In this document: positions 52,791 through 60,974 of the stretch, one piece after another
Position numbering within the stretch: position 1 is the first letter of the stretch
Layout of the letters: each line of letters begins with the position of its first letter
Source: Sphingobacteriaceae bacterium
GTDB taxonomy: Bacteria; Bacteroidota; Bacteroidia; B-17B0; Aurantibacillaceae
Length of the DNA stretch: 64,000 bases
Reading direction: 5' to 3'
Assembly: GCA_947480015.1 (NCBI GenBank)
Contig: CANKBS010000005.1
Span: 1 to 64,000 of the forward strand
Made by a program: the position numbers and the translations under genes
Notes under the pieces: model-generated
Seen by the model: only the letters and a program-made list of their open reading frames with translations
What the model was told of the DNA's origin: nothing
The model's database searches: none

Positions 52791-54149
52791 TTATTGTACC
52801 ACTATATCATCCAAATAAATATCTGAATTAAAAGCCGTAGAACCCATGTGTTTAAAGGCTATAAAAAAGGTACCGCTATAGTTATTTAAAAGCGCCATGC
52901 TGTTTAATGTAATCGTACCCGATGCTTTCATGCCAAAAGGACCTGTATACTGAGAGCCGGTACCATCGGCGTAATTGGCAGAAGAAATGGGGGTCCAGTT
53001 GGCACTACTAAAATTACTGCCGTTAAAGTTAGTACTCACATAAGCCATCAGGGCATTGGGGTGACCGGCATCCCAAAAAGCAAAGCCGCTTTTAAAACTC
53101 AGTGTTAAGGTGTTTTTATAATTAATTGGTGGAGAAATGAGCCACATGCTGTTGTTCAAATTTCCTGAATTATAAGCCGAGGCCTTTAAAGCCTTGTAGG
53201 TAGAGGAAACCAAATGTCCTTTCCATTTCACTGAACCTATCTCATTAAAATTGATCCAGGCATTGGGTGTAAAATCAGATGAACTTGTTACCGCATCAAA
53301 GGATTCACTGATTGAATTTACAGCGGCTGCTAAAACAAAGGTATTCGTTACCACAACCGTTGGTGTTGGACCGGTACACAATTTTCCATCCATTTGTAAT
53401 TCGTTATAATTGCGAATGGTTAATTGCATGTCGTTCGCATACTGAGAAACCAAAGCGATCACTTTTCCATTGCCAGCCGGACAAAACTTAGCCGCGAAAT
53501 TAGAGCGCCCACTTGTGCGAACCGTTATTTTCTGATAAGAGCAGGTGCTGAGGGTGCGATTTAAAGCCGCTTTACCAATGGCATCAGCAAAAGTTTTACC
53601 GCGACTCACACTATCGAACTCCACATTGTTAAGTTCGACCAATTGTGATTGAAGGCTTGAGGGATCTAAGGGATTGTTGGCGTATTTTAAAATATCGCTG
53701 ATCGTTGTAACTTTTGGCGTGACCGCATTACCGGAAGATAATTTCACCATGCTTTTTTCAAGGTCCACCGAATCGAGGTAAACCATGCTGTTAGCGGAAA
53801 TAAGATATATGCCGTTTAAGTTAATTCGGATTTTATCGCCCACAAATAAACCACCGGGGTTAAGCAGATTGATCTGTAAAGCAGCACCGGCCTCATCCCG
53901 CACATACACCTGTTTGTATAAATTGCCTGAACTTTCGTCGCCTGTTACGGTGCAATACAAATTAGTATCACCCAGTCCGAATTTATAAGCGAAGGTGCTT
54001 GCCGCTATTTTTTGTTTTAATTGGCTGATGCTGATTTGCGCGCCATCATTCAGGGTTTTGTAAGGTGGATTATCAAAAGTCTTTTTACAAAAACTAAACA
54101 GCAGTATTATAACACTGTAGCTTAAAAAGAAAATTAATTTTTGTTTCAT
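52791..54149 (-). CDS. DUF5689 lipoprotein with C-terminal choice-of-anchor J-like domain
   Basis: This 452-residue protein has a lipoprotein-type signal with Cys21 (LLFSFCKK), so it should be anchored in the outer membrane. Residues about 35-245 match DUF5689, an OB-fold-like domain, with ISISQLKQKI, CTVTGDESSGNLYKQVYVRDEAGAALQI in pieces, and GDKIRINLNG. The C-terminal 170 residues (SISESFDAVTSSSDF ... WLISPPINY ... DIYLDDIVVQ) form a choice-of-anchor J or cleaved-adhesin-type jelly roll. It follows the TonB receptor gene by 11 bases and is surely co-transcribed. In Bacteroidota such pairs commonly accompany secreted nucleases of the endonuclease/exonuclease/phosphatase family, as here. Confidence 0.85.
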   Translation of the reverse strand: MKQKLIFFLSYSVIILLFSFCKKTFDNPPYKTLNDGAQISISQLKQKIAASTFAYKFGLGDTNLYCTVTGDESSGNLYKQVYVRDEAGAALQINLLNPGGLFVGDKIRINLNGIYLISANSMVYLDSVDLEKSMVKLSSGNAVTPKVTTISDILKYANNPLDPSSLQSQLVELNNVEFDSVSRGKTFADAIGKAALNRTLSTCSYQKITVRTSGRSNFAAKFCPAGNGKVIALVSQYANDMQLTIRNYNELQMDGKLCTGPTPTVVVTNTFVLAAAVNSISESFDAVTSSSDFTPNAWINFNEIGSVKWKGHLVSSTYKALKASAYNSGNLNNSMWLISPPINYKNTLTLSFKSGFAFWDAGHPNALMAYVSTNFNGSNFSSANWTPISSANYADGTGSQYTGPFGMKASGTITLNSMALLNNYSGTFFIAFKHMGSTAFNSDIYLDDIVVQ

Positions 54150-54160
54150 AATTTTTATTT

Positions 54161-56686
54161 TTAAAAATTAAAATTTGCGGCGATCAAAAAACTGAATCCT
54201 TGCTGGTAATAATATTTAGTGGGAAATTTATTGATATCACTGGCGTCCCAGCGTAATTGTTCAAAGCCCGAGACAAGAATGTTCTTGTTGTTTAAAAGAT
54301 TATTAATGCTCAGATTGAGATTAAGCGGGTATTTCTTTTTTAAGCGGAATGATTTCCCTGCCACGGCATTCACCAAATAATAAGCCGGTAATTTTTCCTG
54401 AGCCACAATTTTGGCAGAAAGTTCTGTTTCATTGCTCTGAAATTTTCCTGCGGCTTCCTCGGTTCTTCTGTCAGGATTCGCTTCCACATAAATCTGATCA
54501 AAGTAATTCAGGTTAAGGCCAACAAACCACTGGTTCTTGTTATTATAGCGATAACCAATCCCCGTCACAACTTGCGGCGAACCACCCACCCTATAATTTT
54601 TTAAATAGGCCACTCGGTCCTGATAAATGGGCGCATTGTTATTGTCCTGCCAGGCATCTAAGCTTGGGCGGTTAGTGTACACACTGCGGTTGATTCCAAG
54701 TGCATATTGAAGCACGTGAGAGGTTTGAATAATTTTTTCCAGACCAAATTCCAGTCCTGAATGATTTTGGTTGAGGTCTTTTAAAATGAGATTCACATTG
54801 GTATTATACACATCGTGCCAATAGGTATGCACCTGCAGCTGATGGTTGATCTGCGTATTATAAAAAGTGAAGCGTAATTTTAATTCAGGATACTTGACTA
54901 GATAATTCAGGTCACCTGAAATGACTTCTTCATTTTTGATGTAGGAAACCAAATCGTTTCGTACGCGTGGAGAAATAAACAGATTATTGGTTTCGGGAGC
55001 CCGTGTTAAGTAGGAAGCATTCAGTGTAAAAAACTGTCGCCCTGAAATTTTATGAGTGAGACCGCTTTTAAAAGCATAATTAAAAAAATTAATCTTCTCG
55101 CTGTTACCCTTACTGTTATTAGGAAATTTACCATTGGCCACAAAACCTTCCCGCCATACTTTAACATCAGAAAAAGAACAGGCAAAAAAGCAATCGAATT
55201 TTCTGGCATTGTACTCAGCTTGTGACCAGAGCTCAGCGCGCTTAATGTGAATGGCATAATCGTAAGCAAATTTATCGCCTTGTTTCACTTTTTTATTGGG
55301 ATTATCGAGATCGTTTTGTTGAATGGACTCTTCCACGCCCAAACCTTCGGCAAACTGATCCACATCCAGCCAAAAGCTTGCCCCCAACAGATCTTCCACT
55401 TCTTTAAATTTTCTGTTGACATAGTGATTGGCATTTAAACCGGCACTTAAAAACCATTTGTTCAAGCGTTTATTGATGACCGTGGTAAAACCCAGATTCT
55501 GTAAATTTTCAACACGCCGCTCAACAATATATCTGGCGCGGGTTTCAGAGTTGTTAATGCCTTGACCCAATAAATGCGGATCGGTATACAAATTGGCCTG
55601 ATTCATGGCAATGAGCCGGTCCCAGTTTATTTGCCGGGTAGTGATGTCACTGCTCCAGTTTTCTTTCAGCGCATCGCCGGCAGCGGTATCAGCCAGAGCA
55701 TAATAATAAGAAGGCAGGTAGCGGTAATAGTCAGGACGCGGATTTGGCGCATCGTTAAACATAATACCGCTTTGGGAAGTCCTTCCAAAATTATACGAGA
55801 GCGAAGAAGTGATCAGTAAATTTTTATCGGATTGATAACGCTGAGATAACAAAAGCATGGGTCTTTGTGTGTTGCTCACATTGGCATTGCGCACTTTACC
55901 ATTTTGATAACCCCAGGCCGAATTGTAATAGTGCGAAGAAGCGAGTTCATAGGTTTCTTTGGTAGCGGCGTTGGTTCGTCCTTGTTCTATTGGCGCCGTA
56001 AAGGCCGTGAAGCTGATCGTGTTTTTATGATTGATGCGTCGGTCAATAGCCAGATATAATGCTTTGGCATTAAAGTAAGTTCCGGGTACATACACTTCAT
56101 TGCCCCAGCGTGCAGAAAACGAAAAGCTGTAAGCCCAGCCATTGCGCTGCATGCCGCTTGAATGCGTGAACATCACACGGTTTCTAAAACTGCGGTTGCT
56201 AAGGGCATAAGAAAAACGATTGCCTTTTTTGAAAGAGGAGGCTTTTGAATCGATATTGGTGTAACCACCCACGCCTGAAAAAGCATAACGGTTCGCGTAA
56301 ATGCCAAATCGGTTTTCGGTATAACGGGTCACGTCGTTAAGGCCGCCCCAATTGCTCCAGGAACTGTAACCGCTTTCTAAATTATTTACATTAATGCCAT
56401 TAATAAGCACTTGTTGGTTTTCGGCTGTGTAGCCTCGCAAACGATAGCGGGCCGCACCAAATTGCATACCGGCAAATTGGGTGAATACATCGCGTGAGGA
56501 TTGTAATAAAGATGAAACATCTTGTTGGTTTAAACCCGATTCGGCATCATCGCCACTCATGCTGAATAGAGGCAGGTTGCTTGTGTTGCCGCTCGTATCG
56601 ACCAAATCAAGGAGAGCACTGTCTTTCTGCGCGACAGAAAAATGACAGAGCAGAATAAAGCCTAAACCTGAGATTATTTTGCGCAT
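54161..56686 (-). CDS. TonB-dependent outer-membrane receptor
   Basis: This 841-residue protein has a signal peptide (MRKIISGLGFILLCHFSVAQ). It lacks the carboxypeptidase-like extension common in SusC-type receptors. The plug domain (about 45-150) has QQDVSSLLQSSRDVF, FGAARYRLRGYTAENQQVLINGINV in pieces, and GYTNID. The rest is a 22-strand-type beta-barrel rich in Asn, Tyr and Phe, ending in aromatic SFLIAANFNF, the usual barrel closing strand. The start is ATG 56686; an in-frame TTG 15 bases upstream is less likely. It takes up an unknown ligand with energy from TonB-ExbBD. The DUF5689 gene is next in the operon and a secreted nuclease-family gene is divergent. Confidence 0.92.
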   Translation of the reverse strand: MRKIISGLGFILLCHFSVAQKDSALLDLVDTSGNTSNLPLFSMSGDDAESGLNQQDVSSLLQSSRDVFTQFAGMQFGAARYRLRGYTAENQQVLINGINVNNLESGYSSWSNWGGLNDVTRYTENRFGIYANRYAFSGVGGYTNIDSKASSFKKGNRFSYALSNRSFRNRVMFTHSSGMQRNGWAYSFSFSARWGNEVYVPGTYFNAKALYLAIDRRINHKNTISFTAFTAPIEQGRTNAATKETYELASSHYYNSAWGYQNGKVRNANVSNTQRPMLLLSQRYQSDKNLLITSSLSYNFGRTSQSGIMFNDAPNPRPDYYRYLPSYYYALADTAAGDALKENWSSDITTRQINWDRLIAMNQANLYTDPHLLGQGINNSETRARYIVERRVENLQNLGFTTVINKRLNKWFLSAGLNANHYVNRKFKEVEDLLGASFWLDVDQFAEGLGVEESIQQNDLDNPNKKVKQGDKFAYDYAIHIKRAELWSQAEYNARKFDCFFACSFSDVKVWREGFVANGKFPNNSKGNSEKINFFNYAFKSGLTHKISGRQFFTLNASYLTRAPETNNLFISPRVRNDLVSYIKNEEVISGDLNYLVKYPELKLRFTFYNTQINHQLQVHTYWHDVYNTNVNLILKDLNQNHSGLEFGLEKIIQTSHVLQYALGINRSVYTNRPSLDAWQDNNNAPIYQDRVAYLKNYRVGGSPQVVTGIGYRYNNKNQWFVGLNLNYFDQIYVEANPDRRTEEAAGKFQSNETELSAKIVAQEKLPAYYLVNAVAGKSFRLKKKYPLNLNLSINNLLNNKNILVSGFEQLRWDASDINKFPTKYYYQQGFSFLIAANFNF

Positions 56687-56789
56687 GATTTGGGTACCCA
56701 ATAAATAAAAATAATTATTATTTCAAATTCCAAAATCGCCTGTGAAATTTATCTTTTTTGCGGCAAGGAAATCTGCTGAAATAATTTTT

Positions 56790-56797
56790 TATGTTTG
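56790..56797 (+). promoter_or_regulatory. -7 box (TATGTTTG) for the endonuclease/phosphatase gene
   Basis: This perfect TAnnTTTG match lies 17 bases before ATG 56814 and rules against a longer in-frame start at GTG 56742. Confidence 0.4.
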
Positions 56798-56813
56798 GAA
56801 AAAAATCACCCAA

Positions 56814-57857
56814 ATGCGAACAGCTTTTATTCTGCTTTTTGTTTTTATAAGTACCCGGTATTTTTCTCAGCAATTAGAAAAAGGCAAAACTTATTATATG
56901 GCGGCCATTGGGTTTTGGAATGTAGAGAACTTATATGACACCTTAAATGATAAATGGAAAAACGATGAGGACTTTACCCCCGAAGGTTTGAATGCATGGA
57001 CCGGTCCTCGTTACCGAACCAAGATCGATCATCTGTCGGAGGTAATTGCACAAATGGGAACTGATGTGAATCCGGAGGGTTTGGCCATTTTAGGTTTGTG
57101 TGAAATAGAAAATAAAGAGGTGGTTCAGGATCTTATTAATGCCCCGCGTTTAAAAAAACGGAATTATCAGTTTGTGCATATTGAAGGTCCTGATTCAAGA
57201 GGCGTCGATCCTTCCTTCATTTATAATCCCCGCTACTTTAGTGTAAGAAAGGCAGTGGCATATCGCGTAAAATTAATTACCGATTCTACTCATAAAACGC
57301 GCGATATTTTGGTGGTAAGTGGTTTGTTTGACGGAGAACCCTTGACTGTGCTGGTGAATCACTGGCCCTCGCGCAGGGGTGGGGAGATGCTGAGTCGGGC
57401 TAACAGAAATGTGGCTGCGAAAATTGCTAGAAGGATAGCAGATAGTGTTACTACCGCTGATCCAAAAGCAAAGGTTTTAATAATGGGCGATTTAAATGAT
57501 GACCCAATAAACGAAAGTGTAAAAAAAAACATTGGGACTTATGCGGATTTAAAATTAGCCACGAAGGACTCTTATTTTAATCCCATGGAAAAACCCTATA
57601 AGGAGGGCATTGGCACTTTGGCCTGGCAGGACAGTTGGAATTTGTTTGATCAGATAATGTTGAGTTATAACTGGATCCCCGGTAATTACAGCAGCTGGCA
57701 GTATTACACCGTGCGCATTTTTAATAAGCCTTTTTTAAAAAGTGATCATGGTAATTTTAAGGGATATCCTTTTCGCACCTATAGCTCGGGGGCCTATACA
57801 GGAGGCTACAGCGACCATTTCCCATCGCTGATCATCGTTGCGAAAGAAAAAAAATAA
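56814..57857 (+). CDS. Secreted endonuclease/exonuclease/phosphatase family protein
   Basis: This 347-residue protein has a signal peptide (MRTAFILLFVFISTRYFSQ). It carries the metal-dependent phosphodiesterase fold of DNase I-like enzymes: GFWNVENLYDT near residue 34, GLCEIENKEV with the metal-binding Glu, FIYNPRYF, VNHWPSRRGG with the catalytic His, MGDLNDDP, and SDHFPSLI with the final Asp-His pair. All core residues are present. It may cut extracellular nucleic acid or release phosphate from other phosphoesters. It is divergent from the TonB receptor/DUF5689 operon, a conserved neighbourhood in Bacteroidota, so the three probably act on one nutrient. Confidence 0.92.
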   Translation: MRTAFILLFVFISTRYFSQQLEKGKTYYMAAIGFWNVENLYDTLNDKWKNDEDFTPEGLNAWTGPRYRTKIDHLSEVIAQMGTDVNPEGLAILGLCEIENKEVVQDLINAPRLKKRNYQFVHIEGPDSRGVDPSFIYNPRYFSVRKAVAYRVKLITDSTHKTRDILVVSGLFDGEPLTVLVNHWPSRRGGEMLSRANRNVAAKIARRIADSVTTADPKAKVLIMGDLNDDPINESVKKNIGTYADLKLATKDSYFNPMEKPYKEGIGTLAWQDSWNLFDQIMLSYNWIPGNYSSWQYYTVRIFNKPFLKSDHGNFKGYPFRTYSSGAYTGGYSDHFPSLIIVAKEKK

Positions 57858-57862
57858 AAAAA

Positions 57863-58243
57863 TTACTCGTAATAAGAAACCGATTTACGCTGACCCAATC
57901 CAATGAGAAAAAGATTGAGAAGAGTGACTGCAATTAAGACGATTAAAAAAGTCTGCAGCGTGTTTTCAGAACTGTGACTCACAATAAAACGTGAATACAC
58001 AAAAGGAATGGCGGTGATATTTAAAATATTGATGAGTAGACCCAGATTGACTTTGTGTTTAGCAGGATGACGCAGGTGCTGGCGGGAGAGAATAAAAGCC
58101 AGAATTAAAGAAGCGCCGATACAACTCACAATTTCTAAACAGCAAAAGGAGTTTTGTGGCCACCAGTAATTGATAAGGGTGGGAAAAATAAAATTGAAGA
58201 ACAGGTATAGCGGTAAAATAACTATCGATCCATGTACTTTCAA
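57863..58243 (-). CDS. Small integral membrane protein with four helices, unknown
   Basis: This 126-residue protein has four hydrophobic segments: about 7-25, 38-55, 72-90 and 98-115. They are joined by short charged loops such as SRQHLRHPAKHK. I do not recognise a family. The start is uncertain: the frame is open from a TAG at 58270 and offers TTG 58243 or ATT 58246 but no ATG before the first helix. It converges on the secreted endonuclease-family gene with a five-base gap. Confidence 0.5.
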   Translation of the reverse strand: MKVHGSIVILPLYLFFNFIFPTLINYWWPQNSFCCLEIVSCIGASLILAFILSRQHLRHPAKHKVNLGLLINILNITAIPFVYSRFIVSHSSENTLQTFLIVLIAVTLLNLFLIGLGQRKSVSYYE

Positions 58244-58384
58244 AATGCGGGTTTTTGTTGACGAAAACTAAGATATAAAATAAAGGCATTGCTTTAACAT
58301 CAAAATTTAAACCCCTTTTCATTGCCTTTTGCCTCCAAAAGTCCTATTGACGAGCACTATTTTGTTTCCTAAAATATAAATCAT

Positions 58385-58413
58385 AAAAAAAGCCCCTTAC
58401 TTGCGTAAAGGGC
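58385..58413 (-). terminator. Rho-independent terminator of the csp gene
   Basis: GCCCCTTAC (58392-58400) pairs with GTAAAGGGC (58405-58413) with one mismatch. Read on the minus strand, a run of T follows. It lies 28 bases past the csp stop. Confidence 0.8.
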
Positions 58414-58441
58414 CTTTAACTCTATATTAAGAGAGAGATAA

Positions 58442-58630
58442 TTAAGCTAAACGAACGTTAACTGCGTTTAAACCTTTTTTACCTTCTTGAATTTCAAAAA
58501 CTACGTTATCATTCTCACGAATGTCTTCTTGTAATCCTGTTGCGTGTACAAAGATATCTTGTCCACCTTCTTCTTTAATAAATCCAAAGCCTTTTGCTTC
58601 GTTAAAAAATTTTACTACTCCGTTTTTCAT
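58442..58630 (-). CDS. Cold-shock domain protein (CspA family)
   Basis: This is a single-domain RNA chaperone of 62 residues. The RNP1 motif is KGFGFI and the RNP2 motif is DIFVHAT, with NGVVKFFNEA at the start and KKGLNAVNVRLA at the end. ATG 58630 gives the standard family length. An in-frame ATG at 58654 would add METKKQNK and cannot be excluded. It lies 70 bases downstream of the DEAD-box helicase gene on the same strand and may be made from the same transcript. Proteins of this type melt RNA structures that form in the cold. Confidence 0.93.
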   Translation of the reverse strand: MKNGVVKFFNEAKGFGFIKEEGGQDIFVHATGLQEDIRENDNVVFEIQEGKKGLNAVNVRLA

Positions 58631-58723
58631 TTTGTTTTGTTTTTTTGTCTCCATTCAGAGACGGTTATTTATTTGTTTTTATTAGTTGTTCGTGTCTATT
58701 ACATTTTACACAGGCAAAGTGCC

Positions 58724-59854
58724 TTAGTTAAATGGATGAGTTGACACCACCTCAATGTTTTTCTTTATTAATTTATTAATGTCTTTTAAGTAAGGCATTT
58801 CATCTCTCGTGCAAAACGACATAGCAACTCCCGAAGCACCGGCTCTACCTGTTCTTCCTATACGGTGAACATAAGTTTCTGCTTGTTCCGGGATCTCGTA
58901 ATTGATCACGTGTGATAATTTATCCACATCAATTCCTCTTGAAGCAATATCTGTGGCTACTAATATACGAATAGTTCTGTTCTTAAAGCCTTTTAATGCT
59001 CTTTCTCTTGCACCTTGTGATTTATTTCCGTGAATAGCGGCTGCCGAAATGCCTAAAATGGCTAAATCTTTCACTACTTTATCGGCACCGTGTTTGGTGC
59101 GGGTAAATACCAGGGCATGATCAATTTTATTGTTTACCAGTACAAATTTTAATAAACCGCGTTTATCTTCTTTTTTTACATAATATACCGATTGTTCAAC
59201 CAGTGATGCAGTAGAGGATACAGGTGTAACCGCTACGTGAACCGGGTTGTTCAAAATGGTATTTGCCAGTTTCATAATGGCGGGTGCTGCGGTAGCCGAG
59301 AAGAATAAAGTTTGGCGTTTGGCAGGCACTTTGGTAAGTATTTTTTTGATGTCGTTAATAAAGCCCATGTCTAACATACGATCAGCTTCATCCAACACTA
59401 AAAATTCGATGTTGTTTAATTTAATATAACCCTGATTCATCAAATCCAGTAAACGACCCGGTGTTGCTACCAGTACGTCTACTCCTCTGCGGAGGTTGTT
59501 GACTTGGTTTACCTGCGATACACCACCAAAAATGGTGCAATGCGAAATACCAAGGTTTTTACCGTAAGCTAAAAAGTTCTCGCTGATTTGAGAAGCTAAT
59601 TCGCGGGTGGGGGCAAGTATAAGAGCTTTAATGGTTTTTGGACCGTTTGCTTGTTTTCTTGCATCCAGTAACTGTAGCATTGGCAAGGCAAATGCAGCGG
59701 TTTTACCGGTACCGGTTTGCGCGCAACCGAAAATATCTTTTCCTTCTAAAATGTGAGGGATTGCTTGTTCCTGAATAGGGGTTGGTTCTGTGTACCCTTT
59801 TTTGTCAAGTGCCAGGACTAGTGGCTTAATTAGTCTTAAGTTTGAAAATGTCAT
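58724..59854 (-). CDS. rhlE: DEAD-box RNA helicase, RhlE-like
   Basis: This 376-residue helicase core has little beyond the two RecA domains: Q motif PTPIQEQ (25-31), Walker A TGTGKT (47-52), APTREL, TPGR, DEAD (156-159), SAT, then VATDIASRGID, and HRIGRTGRAG in domain 2. It lacks the basic RhlE tail seen in many relatives. The order helicase then csp points to a joint role in RNA unfolding, mainly under cold stress. The -7 box at 60001-59994 predicts a leader of about 130 bases, so regulation at the RNA level is possible. Confidence 0.92.
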   Translation of the reverse strand: MTFSNLRLIKPLVLALDKKGYTEPTPIQEQAIPHILEGKDIFGCAQTGTGKTAAFALPMLQLLDARKQANGPKTIKALILAPTRELASQISENFLAYGKNLGISHCTIFGGVSQVNQVNNLRRGVDVLVATPGRLLDLMNQGYIKLNNIEFLVLDEADRMLDMGFINDIKKILTKVPAKRQTLFFSATAAPAIMKLANTILNNPVHVAVTPVSSTASLVEQSVYYVKKEDKRGLLKFVLVNNKIDHALVFTRTKHGADKVVKDLAILGISAAAIHGNKSQGARERALKGFKNRTIRILVATDIASRGIDVDKLSHVINYEIPEQAETYVHRIGRTGRAGASGVAMSFCTRDEMPYLKDINKLIKKNIEVVSTHPFN

Positions 59855-60188
59855 TAATTGTTTAATTCGTTTATAAATTTTTACACATGGTTCTCACCAC
59901 AAGTTTTTAATCTAAGAAAAGTGTAAAATTTATCGAATTGCAATTGAGGCGTGTTACAAACTGAGAGATATACAATCTTCTAAAGAAGAAGCACAAATAT
60001 ACACAACTTATGAACAATAACCTAATTTAATTGGGAAAGAATATTACTTGAGGCCGGAAATAAGGCTACTTTAGAGGATTTTATCAATTTTATCATACTG
60101 ACAGCTAGCCTCTTAATAAAATTTTAGGTGCTTTTCTCGCAAATCTTTATTGGGACGCTTTTAATCCTATATTTGTCGCCAAAAAAAC
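59855..60188. promoter_or_regulatory. Divergent control region between rhlE and the DUF4412-like gene
   Basis: This 334-base gap has no gene. A minus-strand -7 box TATATTTG (60001-59994) faces rhlE. A plus-strand TATATTTG (60168-60175) lies 14 bases before the ATG at 60189. A small hairpin TCTTC-TAAA-GAAGA (near 59976-59989) sits just at the start of the rhlE leader. No -33 boxes at standard spacing are seen. Confidence 0.45.
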
Positions 60189-60917
60189 ATGAAAACCTTT
60201 TTTTCTCTTCTACTGTTTACTCTTTGTATGGGTAATTTAAGGTCGCAGGACCTTTATACGCGAACACAATCCGAAACATTGGGATTACCCTCTTTTATTA
60301 CTAAAAGAACCAATGCCACCACCATTACTTATTATAAGAAGAACAAACTCAAAATAGAAATCAGCACCATGGATTCTAAACAGACTAATTTGTTAACGGA
60401 ACAAGGGGCCAGCATCTTGAATCAAATTGGTCCGGATAAAAATTGCGGGCAATTTACGCGTGAAGAAATGAATGCAGATAGTTTGGAAATAGACGCCGTT
60501 GTAACGGATGTGAAAATTGAAAAAACGGAAGAAACGAAAACGATTTTAGGATACACCTGCAAGAAAATAATTATCCGCTATAAGATCTCACAAGTAACTA
60601 CGTATGCTAGTGAAATGCGCCTGTGGTGCACCGATGAAGTCAAACTACCAAGCGGCGCAAAACTACCTGAGCTTAATAAAAGAAATGCACTTACGGTGGC
60701 CATTATGAATTTAAACAGTTTTCCATTAGAAACAGAAACCCTGATGGAATTAAATAACGTAAGTACGGTTTCAAAAGTGGTGGAACTAAGTACCAAAGAA
60801 ATTGATGAAGAGGTTTTTACTATGAACCCAAAGGATTGTAAGAAACCATTAAATTTAAAGGATTACAAAGCCATGCTCTTAAAACGTCAGCATCAGGCGC
60901 AAATGATGAGTCGCTAA
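60189..60917 (+). CDS. Secreted DUF4412-like protein
   Basis: This 242-residue protein has a signal peptide (MKTFFSLLLFTLCMGNLRSQ). A beta-rich body contains NATTITYYKKNKLKIEI, then KTILGYTCKKIIIRYK, a Cys-containing strand typical of DUF4412/GLPGLI-type periplasmic proteins, and SEMRLWCTDEV. The ending is FPLETETLMELNN with a helical tail. Three Cys in the mature part may form a disulfide. The family assignment is tentative; members are of unknown function. It is monocistronic with its own -7 box and shares a terminator with the convergent cphA gene. Confidence 0.65.
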   Translation: MKTFFSLLLFTLCMGNLRSQDLYTRTQSETLGLPSFITKRTNATTITYYKKNKLKIEISTMDSKQTNLLTEQGASILNQIGPDKNCGQFTREEMNADSLEIDAVVTDVKIEKTEETKTILGYTCKKIIIRYKISQVTTYASEMRLWCTDEVKLPSGAKLPELNKRNALTVAIMNLNSFPLETETLMELNNVSTVSKVVELSTKEIDEEVFTMNPKDCKKPLNLKDYKAMLLKRQHQAQMMSR

Positions 60918-60925
60918 TTATTTTA

Positions 60926-60966
60926 AAAACGCTCTCTCTTTTCGTTTAAAAAAGAAAGAGCGTTTA
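60926..60966. terminator. Bidirectional terminator between the DUF4412-like gene and cphA
   Basis: AAACGCTCT (60927-60935) pairs with AGAGCGTTT (60957-60965), extended by CTTTT/AAAAG with a small bulge. A- and T-runs flank both sides and the stops of the two convergent genes lie just outside. Confidence 0.85.
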
Positions 60967-60974
60967 CTTATTTT

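Noticed and set aside
58059-58322. Alternative minus-strand frame of 87 codons overlapping the small membrane protein gene
   Set aside because: It lacks coherent membrane helices and ends in a low-complexity tail; the other frame has four clean helices.
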